Origin: Nocardioides sp. | GTDB taxonomy: Bacteria > Actinomycetota > Actinomycetes > Propionibacteriales > Nocardioidaceae | DNA: 64,000 nt | Direction: 5' to 3' | Assembly (NCBI RefSeq): GCF_030655615.1 | Contig: NZ_JAURVJ010000044.1 | Span: forward strand, 1-64,000 | Shown here: in pieces, positions 30,221 through 40,321 of the stretch | Numbering within the stretch: position 1 is the first letter of the stretch | Layout of the letters: every line of letters starts with the position of its first letter | The notes under the pieces: generated by a model | Databases searched by the model: none | Told to the model about the DNA's origin: nothing | What the model saw: the letters and a program-made list of their open reading frames with translations, nothing else | Position numbers and translations under genes: made by a program

Positions 30221-30427
30221 TCAGCCCGTGAGGGTGAGGGCCAGCACCGGGCACGCCTGGGTGGCGGCGTGGACGTGACCGCGGTCGGCGTCGGGGACCT
30301 CCTCGCGCAGGACGGTCATCTCGTCGTCGCCGTCGGCTGACTCCGTGAGCTCGAAGTAGTCCGAGGCCATCGCCTCGCACATGCCGAGGCCCTCGCACCG
30401 GTCGCGGTCGACGCGGATGGTGGCCAT
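30221..30427 (-). CDS. Ferredoxin
   Basis: MATIRVDRDRCEGLGMCEAMASDYFELTES...ATQACPVLALTLTG. Confidence 0.88.
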   Translation of the reverse strand: MATIRVDRDRCEGLGMCEAMASDYFELTESADGDDEMTVLREEVPDADRGHVHAATQACPVLALTLTG

Positions 30428-31893
30428 CAGGCGTCCTGCCGGTCGGTGTCGCCGATCGGGACGAAGTCGACCTTCTCGCGGACGCCGCAGTCGGGGCAGC
30501 ACCAGTCGTCGGGGACGTCCTTCCAGGCGGTGCCGGCGGCGAAGCCCTCGAGCTCGTTGCCGACCTCGACCTCGTAGGTGTAGCCGCAGCCGGGGCAGCG
30601 GGCGGCCAGCACCTCCTCGGCGGCGGCGGCCGCGGCGGCCGCGAGAGCGGCGTCCTCGCGGGCGATCCGCTCGGCCTCGAGCACCTCGCTGGGGCGCGGG
30701 TAGCGGGCGAGGTAGGCGGCACGCTTGCGGGGCTGGATGTTGGCCAGCGTGACGTCGCCGCCGAAGTGGCGCACGACGCGCTCGTCCATCACGCGGCGGT
30801 AGACCGGCGGGACCAGCGCCAGGACGATCATGCCGGCGTAGCCGGTCGGCAGCACCGGGCTCTCCTCGAAGTCGCGCAGCGTCTGGTAGCGACGCGTCGG
30901 GTTGGCGTGGTGGTCGCTGTGGCGCTGCAGGTGGTAGAGCAGCACGTTGGTGGCGATGTTGTTGGAGTTCCACGAGTGCGAGGGGTCGACGCGCTCGTAG
31001 CGCTGGCGCTCGCCGGCACCGACCTTCTGGCGCAGCATCCCGTAGTGCTCCATGAAGTTGACGACCTCGAGCAGCGAGAAGCCGACGACGGCCTGGAGGA
31101 CGAGGAACGGCAGGATGCCGACGCCGAGCCACGCGACGAGCCCGCCGAACAGCACCGCCGACATCAGCCACGCGTTGAGGACGTCGTTGCCGAGGTGGAA
31201 CGGGTGGGTCTTCTTGCGGGCGTAGCGCTTCTTCTCGAGGTTCCAGGCGCTCCTGAGGGAACCGATGACGGTGCGCGGCCAGAAGAAGTAGAAGGTCTCG
31301 CCGAGGCGCGAGGACGCGGGGTCCTCGGGGGTGGCGACCCGCACGTGGTGGCCGCGGTTGTGCTCGATGTAGAAGTGGCCGTAGAAGCTCTGGGCCAGGG
31401 CGATCTTGGAGAGCCAGCGCTCGTTGGCCTCGCGCTTGTGGCCGAGCTCGTGGGCGGTGTTGATGCCGATGCCGCCGATGGTGCCGATCGTGATGGCCAG
31501 GCCGATCTTGTCGACGAGGCTGAGCTCACCGAGCCCGAACGGCGCCCCCTTCGCCATCGCGTAGAACGCGGCCACGAAGCCGACGTACTGGATCGGGAGG
31601 AACAGGTAGGTGATCCACCGGTAGTACTTGTCCTTCTCGAGCGCCTCGATCGCGTCGTCGGGCGGGTTGGTGCGGTCGAGGCCGGCGACGAGGTCGATGG
31701 CCGGGACGACGCCCAGCACCACGATCGGCCCGATCCAGAACCACACGCCCCACCCGGTCGCGGCCCACAGGCCGCCCGCGAGGAACGCGAGCGACGGGAC
31801 CACCAGCCCGATCAGCCACAGGTAGCGCTTGCCGTCCTTCCAGGTCTCGCTCGAGCCTGGCGCAACGGTGCTGTTGCGGATCGTGTCGGTCAT
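30427..31893 (-). CDS. alkB: Alkane 1-monooxygenase fused to a C-terminal rubredoxin
   Basis: His boxes HELGHK, EHNRGHH, LQRHSDHHAN; C-terminal CPGCGYTYEVEVGNE...WCCPDCGVREKVDFVP. Confidence 0.95.
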   Translation of the reverse strand: MTDTIRNSTVAPGSSETWKDGKRYLWLIGLVVPSLAFLAGGLWAATGWGVWFWIGPIVVLGVVPAIDLVAGLDRTNPPDDAIEALEKDKYYRWITYLFLPIQYVGFVAAFYAMAKGAPFGLGELSLVDKIGLAITIGTIGGIGINTAHELGHKREANERWLSKIALAQSFYGHFYIEHNRGHHVRVATPEDPASSRLGETFYFFWPRTVIGSLRSAWNLEKKRYARKKTHPFHLGNDVLNAWLMSAVLFGGLVAWLGVGILPFLVLQAVVGFSLLEVVNFMEHYGMLRQKVGAGERQRYERVDPSHSWNSNNIATNVLLYHLQRHSDHHANPTRRYQTLRDFEESPVLPTGYAGMIVLALVPPVYRRVMDERVVRHFGGDVTLANIQPRKRAAYLARYPRPSEVLEAERIAREDAALAAAAAAAAEEVLAARCPGCGYTYEVEVGNELEGFAAGTAWKDVPDDWCCPDCGVREKVDFVPIGDTDRQDA

Positions 31894-31917
31894 CGCGGGC
31901 CTCCTGCGTCCTTGCGG

Positions 31918-31944
31918 GTTTACAGAACCGTAGGTGATGTAAAC
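31918..31944. promoter_or_regulatory. Inverted repeat GTTTACA-N13-TGTAAAC upstream of alkB
   Basis: Perfect 7-bp arms 25 bp upstream of the alkB start codon. Confidence 0.6.
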
Positions 31945-32000
31945 CGTCTTGACAAGAGGGGTGCGTTTGTAAAGTCGGGTGGGTCGGCGGCCGGCGGAGC

Positions 32001-32070
32001 AGTAACTCACCGTCCGTGCGACTTACCCGCCCGCATTCGGGCGGGCAAGTCCTCCGGACGGTGAGTTACT
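32001..32070. repeat. Long nested hairpin: AGTAACTCACCGTCCG ... CGGACGGTGAGTTACT with an inner CCCGCCCG/CGGGCGGG stem
   Basis: Perfect 16-bp outer arms (32001-32016, 32055-32070) read directly. Confidence 0.85.
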
Positions 32071-32095
32071 TGCGCGCTGCCCGCACGCCGGCCCG

Positions 32096-33706
32096 TCAGC
32101 CCACCCGACGCGCCAGCTCCACGAGGTCGGCCAGCTCGGCGGCGCCGGGCGTGCCCTCGAGCGCGTCGAGCCGCTCGTCGAGGTCGTCGAGGGTGACGCC
32201 GCGGTCGGCGTACGGCGCGGCGCCCTTGAGGACCTGGGCGAGGTCGGCCGCGACCGTGGCGAGCCGCAGCGACGCCGACGGGTCGGCAGCAGGGTCGGCG
32301 GCGACGAGGTCGACCTGGGCCTCCTGGGGCTCGGCCTCGCCGGTGCCGGGTCCGGTGGGCCTCCAGAGCAGCGAGGCCGTGCCGATCCGGGCCCCCGGCT
32401 CGACGCCGTCGGCCACGGTGACCTCGTAGAGCGCGGTCGCGTGGTGCCCGGAGCCGAGCTCGCCGGCGTCGACGCCGAGGTCGGTGAAGTCCTCGTCGGC
32501 GAGGTCGCGGTTCTCGTAGCCGATCAGGCGGTAGGACGACACGACCTCGGGGTCGAAGGCGACCTGGGCGCGCGCCTCGGCGGCCACCGGCACCAGGGTC
32601 GTGGTGAGGTCGGTGCCGAAGAGCTGCTCGGCCTCGTCGTAGGTGTCGACGTAGGAGTAGAAGCCGTCGCCGAGGTCGGCGAGCTGCTCCATCAGGTGGT
32701 CGTTGTAGTTGCCCATGCCGAACCCGACGGTCACGAGGTGGATGCCGTCGGCGCCCTCCTCGGCGATCTTGTCGGTGATCGAGCCGGGCCCGGTGGCGCC
32801 GATGTTGGCGACGCCGTCGGAGCAGAGCACGACGAGGTTGACGGCCTCGGGGTCGAAGGCCGCCCGCGCCTGCTCGTAGCCGAGGGTCAGCCCGCCCTCG
32901 AGGTTGGTGCCGCCGCCGGGCGTGAGCCGCTCGACCGCGTCGAGGATGGCCTCGGTGTCGCTGACGGGCGTCGGCTCGAGGATCGGCGCCGCCTGGTCCT
33001 CGAACGAGACGACCGAGACGGTGTCGTCGTCCTCGAGGCGGTCGGCGAGGAGCGCGAGCGACGACTGCACGAGTCCGAGCCGGTCGCGCACGTCCATGCT
33101 GCCGGAGCGGTCGACGACGAGGGTGACGTTGACGCGCGGGCGGTCGGCCGGGTCGACCTCGCGGGCGCTGACCCCGACCCGGACCACCTGGGTGCCGTCG
33201 TCGAGGGTCGGGGCGAGGCCGCTCTCGGCGACGAGACCGAGGTCGGCGTCGGTGGGCGCCGGGTCGTCGTACGGCACCGCGTTGACCCATTCCTCTGGCC
33301 GGACCGACGCGGCCGGGACGGCGTAGCCGTCGCTGAGCAGGGCGCGGGCGACGCCCAGCGAGCCGGTGTCGACGTCGAGCGCGAAGGTCGACAGCGGGTC
33401 ACGGTCGGTCGGGACGAAGCCGTTGACGCCCGGGTCGACGAACGTGTTGTCCTCGTCCGGGTCGGGCACCTCGGGCACTTCGGGCGCCTCGGGCACGGGC
33501 GCACCGCCGTCCTCGGCCGCGGTGGCGTGGGGCACGGCCCCGCCCGCGGCGGTGTCCTGCTGCGACTCGTCGTAGGACTCGTAGTAGCGCTCGGCGTCGA
33601 CCTCGCTCCCCTCGTCACCCCCCGCGGAGCCGCTGCACCCCGAGACGGCCAGGGCGGTGGTGACGGCCAGTCCGGCCAGGATCGCGGTCGTACGTCGTGT
33701 GGTCAT
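32096..33706 (-). CDS. VWA-domain lipoprotein (YfbK-like)
   Basis: Lipobox ALAVSGCSGS; MIDAS-like VNVTLVVDRSGSMDVRDRLGLV; GGGTNLEGGLTLGYEQA. Confidence 0.9.
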   Translation of the reverse strand: MTTRRTTAILAGLAVTTALAVSGCSGSAGGDEGSEVDAERYYESYDESQQDTAAGGAVPHATAAEDGGAPVPEAPEVPEVPDPDEDNTFVDPGVNGFVPTDRDPLSTFALDVDTGSLGVARALLSDGYAVPAASVRPEEWVNAVPYDDPAPTDADLGLVAESGLAPTLDDGTQVVRVGVSAREVDPADRPRVNVTLVVDRSGSMDVRDRLGLVQSSLALLADRLEDDDTVSVVSFEDQAAPILEPTPVSDTEAILDAVERLTPGGGTNLEGGLTLGYEQARAAFDPEAVNLVVLCSDGVANIGATGPGSITDKIAEEGADGIHLVTVGFGMGNYNDHLMEQLADLGDGFYSYVDTYDEAEQLFGTDLTTTLVPVAAEARAQVAFDPEVVSSYRLIGYENRDLADEDFTDLGVDAGELGSGHHATALYEVTVADGVEPGARIGTASLLWRPTGPGTGEAEPQEAQVDLVAADPAADPSASLRLATVAADLAQVLKGAAPYADRGVTLDDLDERLDALEGTPGAAELADLVELARRVG

Positions 33707-33773
33707 GCCGGGTCGGACGCAGCCCGCCGGGCCGGGGTTCCGGCGTGACCCGCACCACCCGCACAATGGACCC

Positions 33774-34454
33774 ATGTCCGACCCGGCACCCATGGCGCGC
33801 TTCGACGCCGATGCGCCCGACGCCGACGAGGTCGGCGAGCGCAACGTGGTGCTCCGGGCCCTGAAGCGGATGCGGGCCGGCATCGTGCTCGTGCCCCTCG
33901 TCGTCGGGCTCCTCGTCGCGGCCAGCATCGGGGCCAGCAAGCTGTGGGCCGACCTGCCCCAGGAGGCCGCGACCGACCCCGACGTCACCTGCTGGAACAA
34001 CACCCAGGCGCCGATCAGCCAGTGCCCCCAGCCGCAGGGCAAGTTCGGCCTGCGGTGGGTCTTCCCCAGCTTCAAGCCCGACGACAGCGACTGCTCGCAG
34101 GTGCGCCGGCGCGACCAGGACAAGGGCCGGCCGTTCGAGTTCGCCTGCAACCAGCGCTACGACCAGCGCCCGGTGGTCATCACCTACAGCGTGCGCACCT
34201 CGCTCGACGAGGGTCTCGCCTTCCTCCGACGCGTCTACGGCGCCAAGCCGGTCTCGGAGGCCGACGGCGAGCGGCTGGTGTTCCGCTCCAGGAAGCCCGG
34301 CGACGACGGGCTCTACCGCGTGACCGTCGCCTACACCGACCACCCGTTCTCGGTCACCGTCGCGGCGCCCGACCCCGACCTGCGCGACACCGCGCTCGAC
34401 GAGCTCGTCCGCTACCGCCCCGCCGAGCAGCTCGTCGTCCGCGCCGGCGCCTGA
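33774..34454 (+). CDS. Hypothetical membrane-anchored protein
   Basis: One TM (IVLVPLVVGLLVAASIGASKLW) then a soluble Cys-containing domain. Confidence 0.65.
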   Translation: MSDPAPMARFDADAPDADEVGERNVVLRALKRMRAGIVLVPLVVGLLVAASIGASKLWADLPQEAATDPDVTCWNNTQAPISQCPQPQGKFGLRWVFPSFKPDDSDCSQVRRRDQDKGRPFEFACNQRYDQRPVVITYSVRTSLDEGLAFLRRVYGAKPVSEADGERLVFRSRKPGDDGLYRVTVAYTDHPFSVTVAAPDPDLRDTALDELVRYRPAEQLVVRAGA

Positions 34455-34502
34455 CCCACGCCGACCCGTCCTCGATCGGCGACGGGTCAGCGCGTCGTGG
34501 GT
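34454..34502. terminator. Bidirectional hairpin between convergent genes
   Basis: ACCCACG..ACCCGTC-loop-GACGGGT..CGTGGGT nested arms. Confidence 0.6.
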
Positions 34503-34507
34503 GAGGA

Positions 34508-35893
<1,386 letters not shown>

Positions 35894-35955
35894 GTCGCCA
35901 CCATGTCACCGACCGTCCGTTACGAGCGAGTAACGACGGGTTGCGGTCGTTGTGG

Positions 35956-36426
35956 TCAGGACACCCCGAGGTGCGCGAGCAGGTTCTTGGAGAACCGGTC
36001 GCCCATCTGGTTGATGACCCCACGCATCGTGGTCCGGACGGCGCCGCCCGAGATCTTGGGCAGCGGCAGGTCGACGCAGATCTCCATGCTCGTCTCGAGC
36101 ATCACGCCGCGCGGGTGGTCGGCGAGGGCGTACCAGCCGTGCACGCCGGCCCGCTCCTTGGCGCCCTGGGGCGGGTCGTGGGTGAACTCGATCCGCTTGC
36201 CCTCCTCGAGCGTCATCCGCTCGGTGAAGGTGGCCGAGAAGCCCTTGCCCAGGACCTGGAGCCCCGACATGTGCCAGATCCAGTGGTCGTCGCCCTGGAC
36301 GGAGATCTTGGCGATGAAGGGCGTGAACCGGGCGACCAGGTCGGGGTCGGTGAGAACCTCCCACACCCGGTCGCGCTCGACGGGGACGACCGCCTCGGCC
36401 GTGGTCGAGGACGAGAACGTGCTCAC
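35956..36426 (-). CDS. SRPBCC-family protein
   Basis: FSSSTTAEAVVPVERDRVWEVLTDPDLVARFTPFI. Confidence 0.8.
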   Translation of the reverse strand: MSTFSSSTTAEAVVPVERDRVWEVLTDPDLVARFTPFIAKISVQGDDHWIWHMSGLQVLGKGFSATFTERMTLEEGKRIEFTHDPPQGAKERAGVHGWYALADHPRGVMLETSMEICVDLPLPKISGGAVRTTMRGVINQMGDRFSKNLLAHLGVS

Positions 36427-36427
36427 C

Positions 36428-36910
36428 TCAGGCCTTCAGCGCCTTCTCGATGTCGCCCGCCATCTTCTCGGGCTTGGTCGTCGGCGCGTAGCGGTCGATG
36501 ACCTGGCCGTCCTTGCCGACGAGGTACTTGGTGAAGTTCCACTTGATCTTGCCGCCGAGCAGGCCGCTCTTCTCCTGCTTGAGCCACTGGTAGAGCGGGT
36601 GGGCGTCGTCGCCGTTGACCTCGACCTTGCTCATCATCGGGAAGGTGACGCCGTAGTTCTTCTGGCAGAACGCGCCGATGGTGGCCTCGTCGCCGGGCTC
36701 CTGGTGACCGAACTGGTCGCACGGGAAGCCGAGGATGACGAAGCCCTGCTCGCCGTAGGACTCCCACAGCTTCTGGAGGCCCTCGTACTGCGGGGTGAAG
36801 CCGCACTGCGACGCGGTGTTGACGACCAGCACCACCTGGCCGGCGTAGGCCGACAGGTCGACGGGCTGGCCGTCGAGGGTGGTGGCGCTGAAGTCCTGGA
36901 GTGAGGTCAT
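36428..36910 (-). CDS. Glutathione peroxidase family protein
   Basis: MTSLQDFSATTLDGQPVDLSAYAGQVVLVVNTASQCGFTPQYEGLQKLWESYGEQGFVILGFPCDQFGHQEPG. Confidence 0.95.
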   Translation of the reverse strand: MTSLQDFSATTLDGQPVDLSAYAGQVVLVVNTASQCGFTPQYEGLQKLWESYGEQGFVILGFPCDQFGHQEPGDEATIGAFCQKNYGVTFPMMSKVEVNGDDAHPLYQWLKQEKSGLLGGKIKWNFTKYLVGKDGQVIDRYAPTTKPEKMAGDIEKALKA

Positions 36911-37551
36911 GCCGACGATTCTGGCAGGCGGCACCGCACCTGCGCAGGCTGCTCGTACCCCACGGGGTTCTCGAACCCGCCGAGGTCGACCCGGACCTCG
37001 CGGTCACCCACGTCGAGCACGACCGCGTCGGCCTCGATCAGGCTGACCTCGCCGGTCACGAGGTAGGTCGTGGGCGTGAGCCGCTCGAGGCGCCCGCCCG
37101 GACGCGCCCGGCGCACGTCCTCGAGCGCGACGAGCGCCAGCGGGCCCGTACGACGGCGCAGCATCAGCACCAGCGCGAGCAGCAGCACGACGTCGGCGAA
37201 GACCGTCAGCCCCACGAGCAGACCGGCGCCGAGCTCGCCGGCGGCGCGGTAGCGGTTGGGCGAGCCCGGCACGACCCGCACCCCGAGCTCGTCGGTCTGC
37301 TCCGCCCGCGCGAAGGCCTCCTCGTCGAGGGCCGCCGTCCACGTCTGCTGGTCGGGGTCGGTCTCGGTGTCGAAGCGGAACTCGACCAGCCCGCCCCGGC
37401 CCGACTCGCGGGTCTGCAGGACGGTCGCGACGACCTCGACGCCGTTGCGGTCGATGTCGCGGCCGACCCAGGCCCCGTGCACGAACGGCAGGTTGACGAC
37501 GGCCAGGAGCAGCAGGACGACGAGGACGCCCTTGTGCCTCAGCCGGCCCAC
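36907..37551 (-). CDS. Hypothetical membrane protein
   Basis: GTG start; 4-nt overlap with the peroxidase start; TM segments VLVVLLLLAVVNLPFVHGAW and LLVGLTVFADVVLLLALVLML. Confidence 0.65.
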   Translation of the reverse strand: MGRLRHKGVLVVLLLLAVVNLPFVHGAWVGRDIDRNGVEVVATVLQTRESGRGGLVEFRFDTETDPDQQTWTAALDEEAFARAEQTDELGVRVVPGSPNRYRAAGELGAGLLVGLTVFADVVLLLALVLMLRRRTGPLALVALEDVRRARPGGRLERLTPTTYLVTGEVSLIEADAVVLDVGDREVRVDLGGFENPVGYEQPAQVRCRLPESSA

Positions 37552-38168
37552 GGCCGCCACCCGCCGCCCGGGTCGCCCGGGTCGCCCGGGTCGCCCGGGT
37601 CGCCAGCGGTGAACGCGATCTCGCCGAGCGGGCGGCGGGTCCGCTCGCGGTCCTCGCGCTCCCGGTCGCGCTCCGGAACGTCGGCCGGGTCGCCGCGGAC
37701 CCCGATCGCGATGCCCGCCATCAGCCGCACGCTCTCGGGCACGCCGAGCGCGAGAGCGGCCGCGGGCTTGTCGAACCCGGCGAACTGGTGGGTGTGCAGG
37801 CCCATGGCCCGCGCCTGGAGGGTCACGTGGGCCGAGGCCTGCCCGAGGTCGTAGCGCGCGGTGTCGGCGTCCTTGACGTCGACGACCTCGCACCCGGCGA
37901 CCAGGACGAGCGACGCGCGCGGCACCCACCCGGAGTTGCCCCTGCTCAGGTGCGGCACGAACGCGGCGTGCGTGGGGCTGCCCCGCAGCGCGACGACGAA
38001 CCGCCACGGCTGGCTGTTGCCCGCGCTCGGCGACCACGACGCCGCCACGAGCAGGGTGGCGACCTCGGCGGACGTCAGCTCGTGGGCGTCGTCGAAGACG
38101 CTGGGGCTCCACCGCGAGCGCAGCGGCTCGGCCAGGCCCTCGGCGTCGGGCATCGGGGCGTGGCTCAC
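37539..38168 (-). CDS. Nitroreductase family protein with C-terminal (GDP)n repeat
   Basis: PLRSRWSPSVFDDAHELTSAEVATLLVAASWSPSAGNSQPWRFVVALRG. Confidence 0.85.
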   Translation of the reverse strand: MSHAPMPDAEGLAEPLRSRWSPSVFDDAHELTSAEVATLLVAASWSPSAGNSQPWRFVVALRGSPTHAAFVPHLSRGNSGWVPRASLVLVAGCEVVDVKDADTARYDLGQASAHVTLQARAMGLHTHQFAGFDKPAAALALGVPESVRLMAGIAIGVRGDPADVPERDREREDRERTRRPLGEIAFTAGDPGDPGDPGDPGGGWRPWAG

Positions 38169-38181
38169 GGCGCGCAGTCTG

Positions 38182-39162
38182 TCAGGGCCACGTCGTGCCG
38201 GTGGCGGCCGCGACGTAGTCGACGAAGGCCCGCCGCTCGGCGGGATCCCGCCGGCGCTGGACCGGGTAGGTGGTCGGGCGCGGCGCCCGGTCGTGCCAGA
38301 AGTGGTGGGTGCCGGAGGAGTCGGGGCGGGTCGCGACGAGCCAGACCGCCGTGTCGGCGCCGCCGGCCGCGTCTCGCAGCAGCGGGCCGATGACCTTCTC
38401 GAAGCCCGGCAGGCTGTCGGTGAGGCCCGCGGTCGCGGCCCAGCCGGGGTGGCAGCTCTCGATGCGCACCTGGCCACCGCGCAGCCGGTCGTTCCAGGCG
38501 TCGACGACCTCGACCTGCATCCGCTTGGTGCGGGCGTAGCCGCGCACGCCGTCGTAGGTCCCGTCGCGGTACTCGATCTCGTCGGGCGTGCTCCGCAGCC
38601 CGGCGCTGTACATCCCGCCCGACGACATCCACACCACGCTGCCCGGGTTGCCGGCCTCGGCGCCCAGGAGCGGGAGCAGCCGCTCGGTCATCAGGTGCGG
38701 CCCGAGCACGTGCACCGCGAGGGCGAGCTCGTGGCCCTGGGCCGACTCGGTCCGCTCGGGGACCATCACGCCCGCGTTGTGGACGAGGCCGCGCAGCGAG
38801 TCCACGCGGCCGGCCAGGTCGTCGCACCAGGCCCGGACGGCGTCGAGGTCACCCACGTCGCAGACCTCCTCGACGAGGTCGGCCGACGGCAGCGACCGGC
38901 GTACGTCGGACACGACGGCGGCGACCTTGTCGGGGTTGCGGCCCAGCACGTGCACGGTCGCCCCGAGCGCCGCGAACAGCGTCACCATGGCCTCGCCGAT
39001 GCCCGACGTCGCACCCGTGACGACCACCCGCCGCCCGGCGAGCGAGCCGGGCTCGGGGTCGGCCGGCCACCAGCGGCGCCGCAGGGCGGGGCCGACCCGG
39101 GTGTAGCCGAGGACGAGGGACCGGTCGAGGGCCCCGTCGAGGAGCGCGGTGAGTGCGGGCAC
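38182..39162 (-). CDS. SDR-family oxidoreductase
   Basis: RRVVVTGATSGIGEAMVTLFAALGATVHVLGRNPDK; LVHNAGVMVPERT. Confidence 0.9.
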   Translation of the reverse strand: MPALTALLDGALDRSLVLGYTRVGPALRRRWWPADPEPGSLAGRRVVVTGATSGIGEAMVTLFAALGATVHVLGRNPDKVAAVVSDVRRSLPSADLVEEVCDVGDLDAVRAWCDDLAGRVDSLRGLVHNAGVMVPERTESAQGHELALAVHVLGPHLMTERLLPLLGAEAGNPGSVVWMSSGGMYSAGLRSTPDEIEYRDGTYDGVRGYARTKRMQVEVVDAWNDRLRGGQVRIESCHPGWAATAGLTDSLPGFEKVIGPLLRDAAGGADTAVWLVATRPDSSGTHHFWHDRAPRPTTYPVQRRRDPAERRAFVDYVAAATGTTWP

Positions 39163-39224
39163 GCTGCCCAATCTACGAAGGGGCAGGTCGAGCGAGGTCG
39201 TGCAACGACGTGCAGAGTGAGAAA

Positions 39225-39263
39225 CCGTCCCCCGCTCTCCCCCCACGGTCGAGCGGGGGACGG
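39225..39263. terminator. Hairpin CCGTCCCCCGCTC-N13-GAGCGGGGGACGG
   Basis: Perfect 13-bp arms in the intergenic region. Confidence 0.5.
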
Positions 39264-39407
39264 CGATTTCAGGCTAACCGAGGGTTTCCGGCCCCGCGCC
39301 ACCCTCAACCCAAACATTTGCTCAAGGGAGACCTCAGGGCGCGGCCGGGTGCGGCGGTGGTTCGGGGTCCCGCTCCGGCTCCCGGCCGGACGACGTCAGG
39401 ACGTGGC

Positions 39408-39497
39408 AAGCGCCTCACCGTGACGGTCACCGCGTCGAACCCGGCCCACGTGGGCGGCTCGGCGACCACCGCGGCGGTCACGATCCCGAGGAAGTAG
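39408..39497 (+). pseudogene. C-terminal remnant of an Ig-like/repeat-type secreted protein
   Basis: KRLTVTVTASNPAHVGGSATTAAVTIPRK then stop, with no credible upstream coding region. Confidence 0.45.
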
Positions 39498-39521
39498 TCC
39501 GGGGCCGGTCCGTCAGCAACG

Positions 39522-39559
39522 GGAACAGGCCAGGAGCCCGAGGGCTCCTGGCCTGTTCC
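39522..39559 (+). terminator. Perfect 18-bp stem, 2-nt loop hairpin
   Basis: GGAACAGGCCAGGAGCCC-ga-GGGCTCCTGGCCTGTTCC 25 bp past the remnant stop. Confidence 0.8.
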
Positions 39560-39827
39560 TGTGTGTGTGAGCGATTCATGTCGGGAGGTCATGGACGGTT
39601 CGCGGTTCGGGCTCCCACGAGCCGTTGTGCTTGTCTCCCACGATTCGTTTGTGCAGGTCAGGGCGTTGTGGGCCGTCCACGGGCCGCCCGGTTTGGACGG
39701 TTTGAGCTACGACAGGTGTCCGGGTCCGGTTCTGCTTGCTGTGTTGTTTCGGGAGCTGGACGGGCCGTTTTGTTTGTGGCGTTCGATTGGGGGCGTGGAT
39801 CTCCCACGATCTGTTTTGGGTAATGCG

Positions 39828-39861
39828 AAAGGGACCGTCCCTGGTGGGGACGGTCCCTTTG
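39828..39861. terminator. Hairpin AAAGGGACCGTCCC...GGGACGGTCCCTTT at the end of the minus-strand operon
   Basis: Perfect 14-bp arms. Confidence 0.75.
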
Positions 39862-39897
39862 TGGTGAAGCTGGTTTGTGGTTGTTGAGGGTGTGCGG

Positions 39898-40269
39898 TCA
39901 AAGGCCGTTCCAGAAGAAGGTGTTCATGCCGGAGTGCATGCCTTTGATGTAGCTGCGGAGTTGGTCGGCGGTGAGGTGGTGGAGGTGTTCGCGTAGCTGT
40001 TCGAGGCGCTCCTGTGCGATTTCGTTTTCGGGGTGGTCGTCGCCGAATCGGCCGAGGGTGACTGAGAGGTCCCAGTCGTGTTCGCCGAGTTCTCGCCAGA
40101 GTGTGTTGGTGGGGTTTTGGTAGAGCGCGATGTTGCGGTTGCATTCCTCGATGAAGTCGAGTGGTGGTGTTGTGAGGGGTGGGATTTCGGGTTGGCCGTC
40201 GATGATTTCTTGCCAGGCTTCGTCGCGGTCTGCGTTGGCATGGTTGGTGTCGAGGTTGTAGTCGCTCAT
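39898..40269 (-). CDS. Small hypothetical protein of the recombinase/DDE operon (paralog f)
   Basis: MSDYNLDTNHANADRDEAWQEIID...LTADQLRSYIKGMHSGMNTFFWNGL; upstream GGAAAG. Confidence 0.65.
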   Translation of the reverse strand: MSDYNLDTNHANADRDEAWQEIIDGQPEIPPLTTPPLDFIEECNRNIALYQNPTNTLWRELGEHDWDLSVTLGRFGDDHPENEIAQERLEQLREHLHHLTADQLRSYIKGMHSGMNTFFWNGL

Positions 40270-40321
40270 GGGTCTTTCCGGTGGGTTTGTGGGGTGGGTT
40301 GGTTGGGATGGTGGGAGGCGG

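Noticed and set aside
39163-39600. tRNA gene as integration site at the island edge
   Set aside because: No cloverleaf or tRNA 3' end could be recognised; only terminator-like hairpins are visible.
39561-39887. 108-aa plus-strand ORF MCVSDSCREVMDGSRFGLP...
   Set aside because: Overlaps direct repeats and the terminator hairpin; no RBS or family resemblance.
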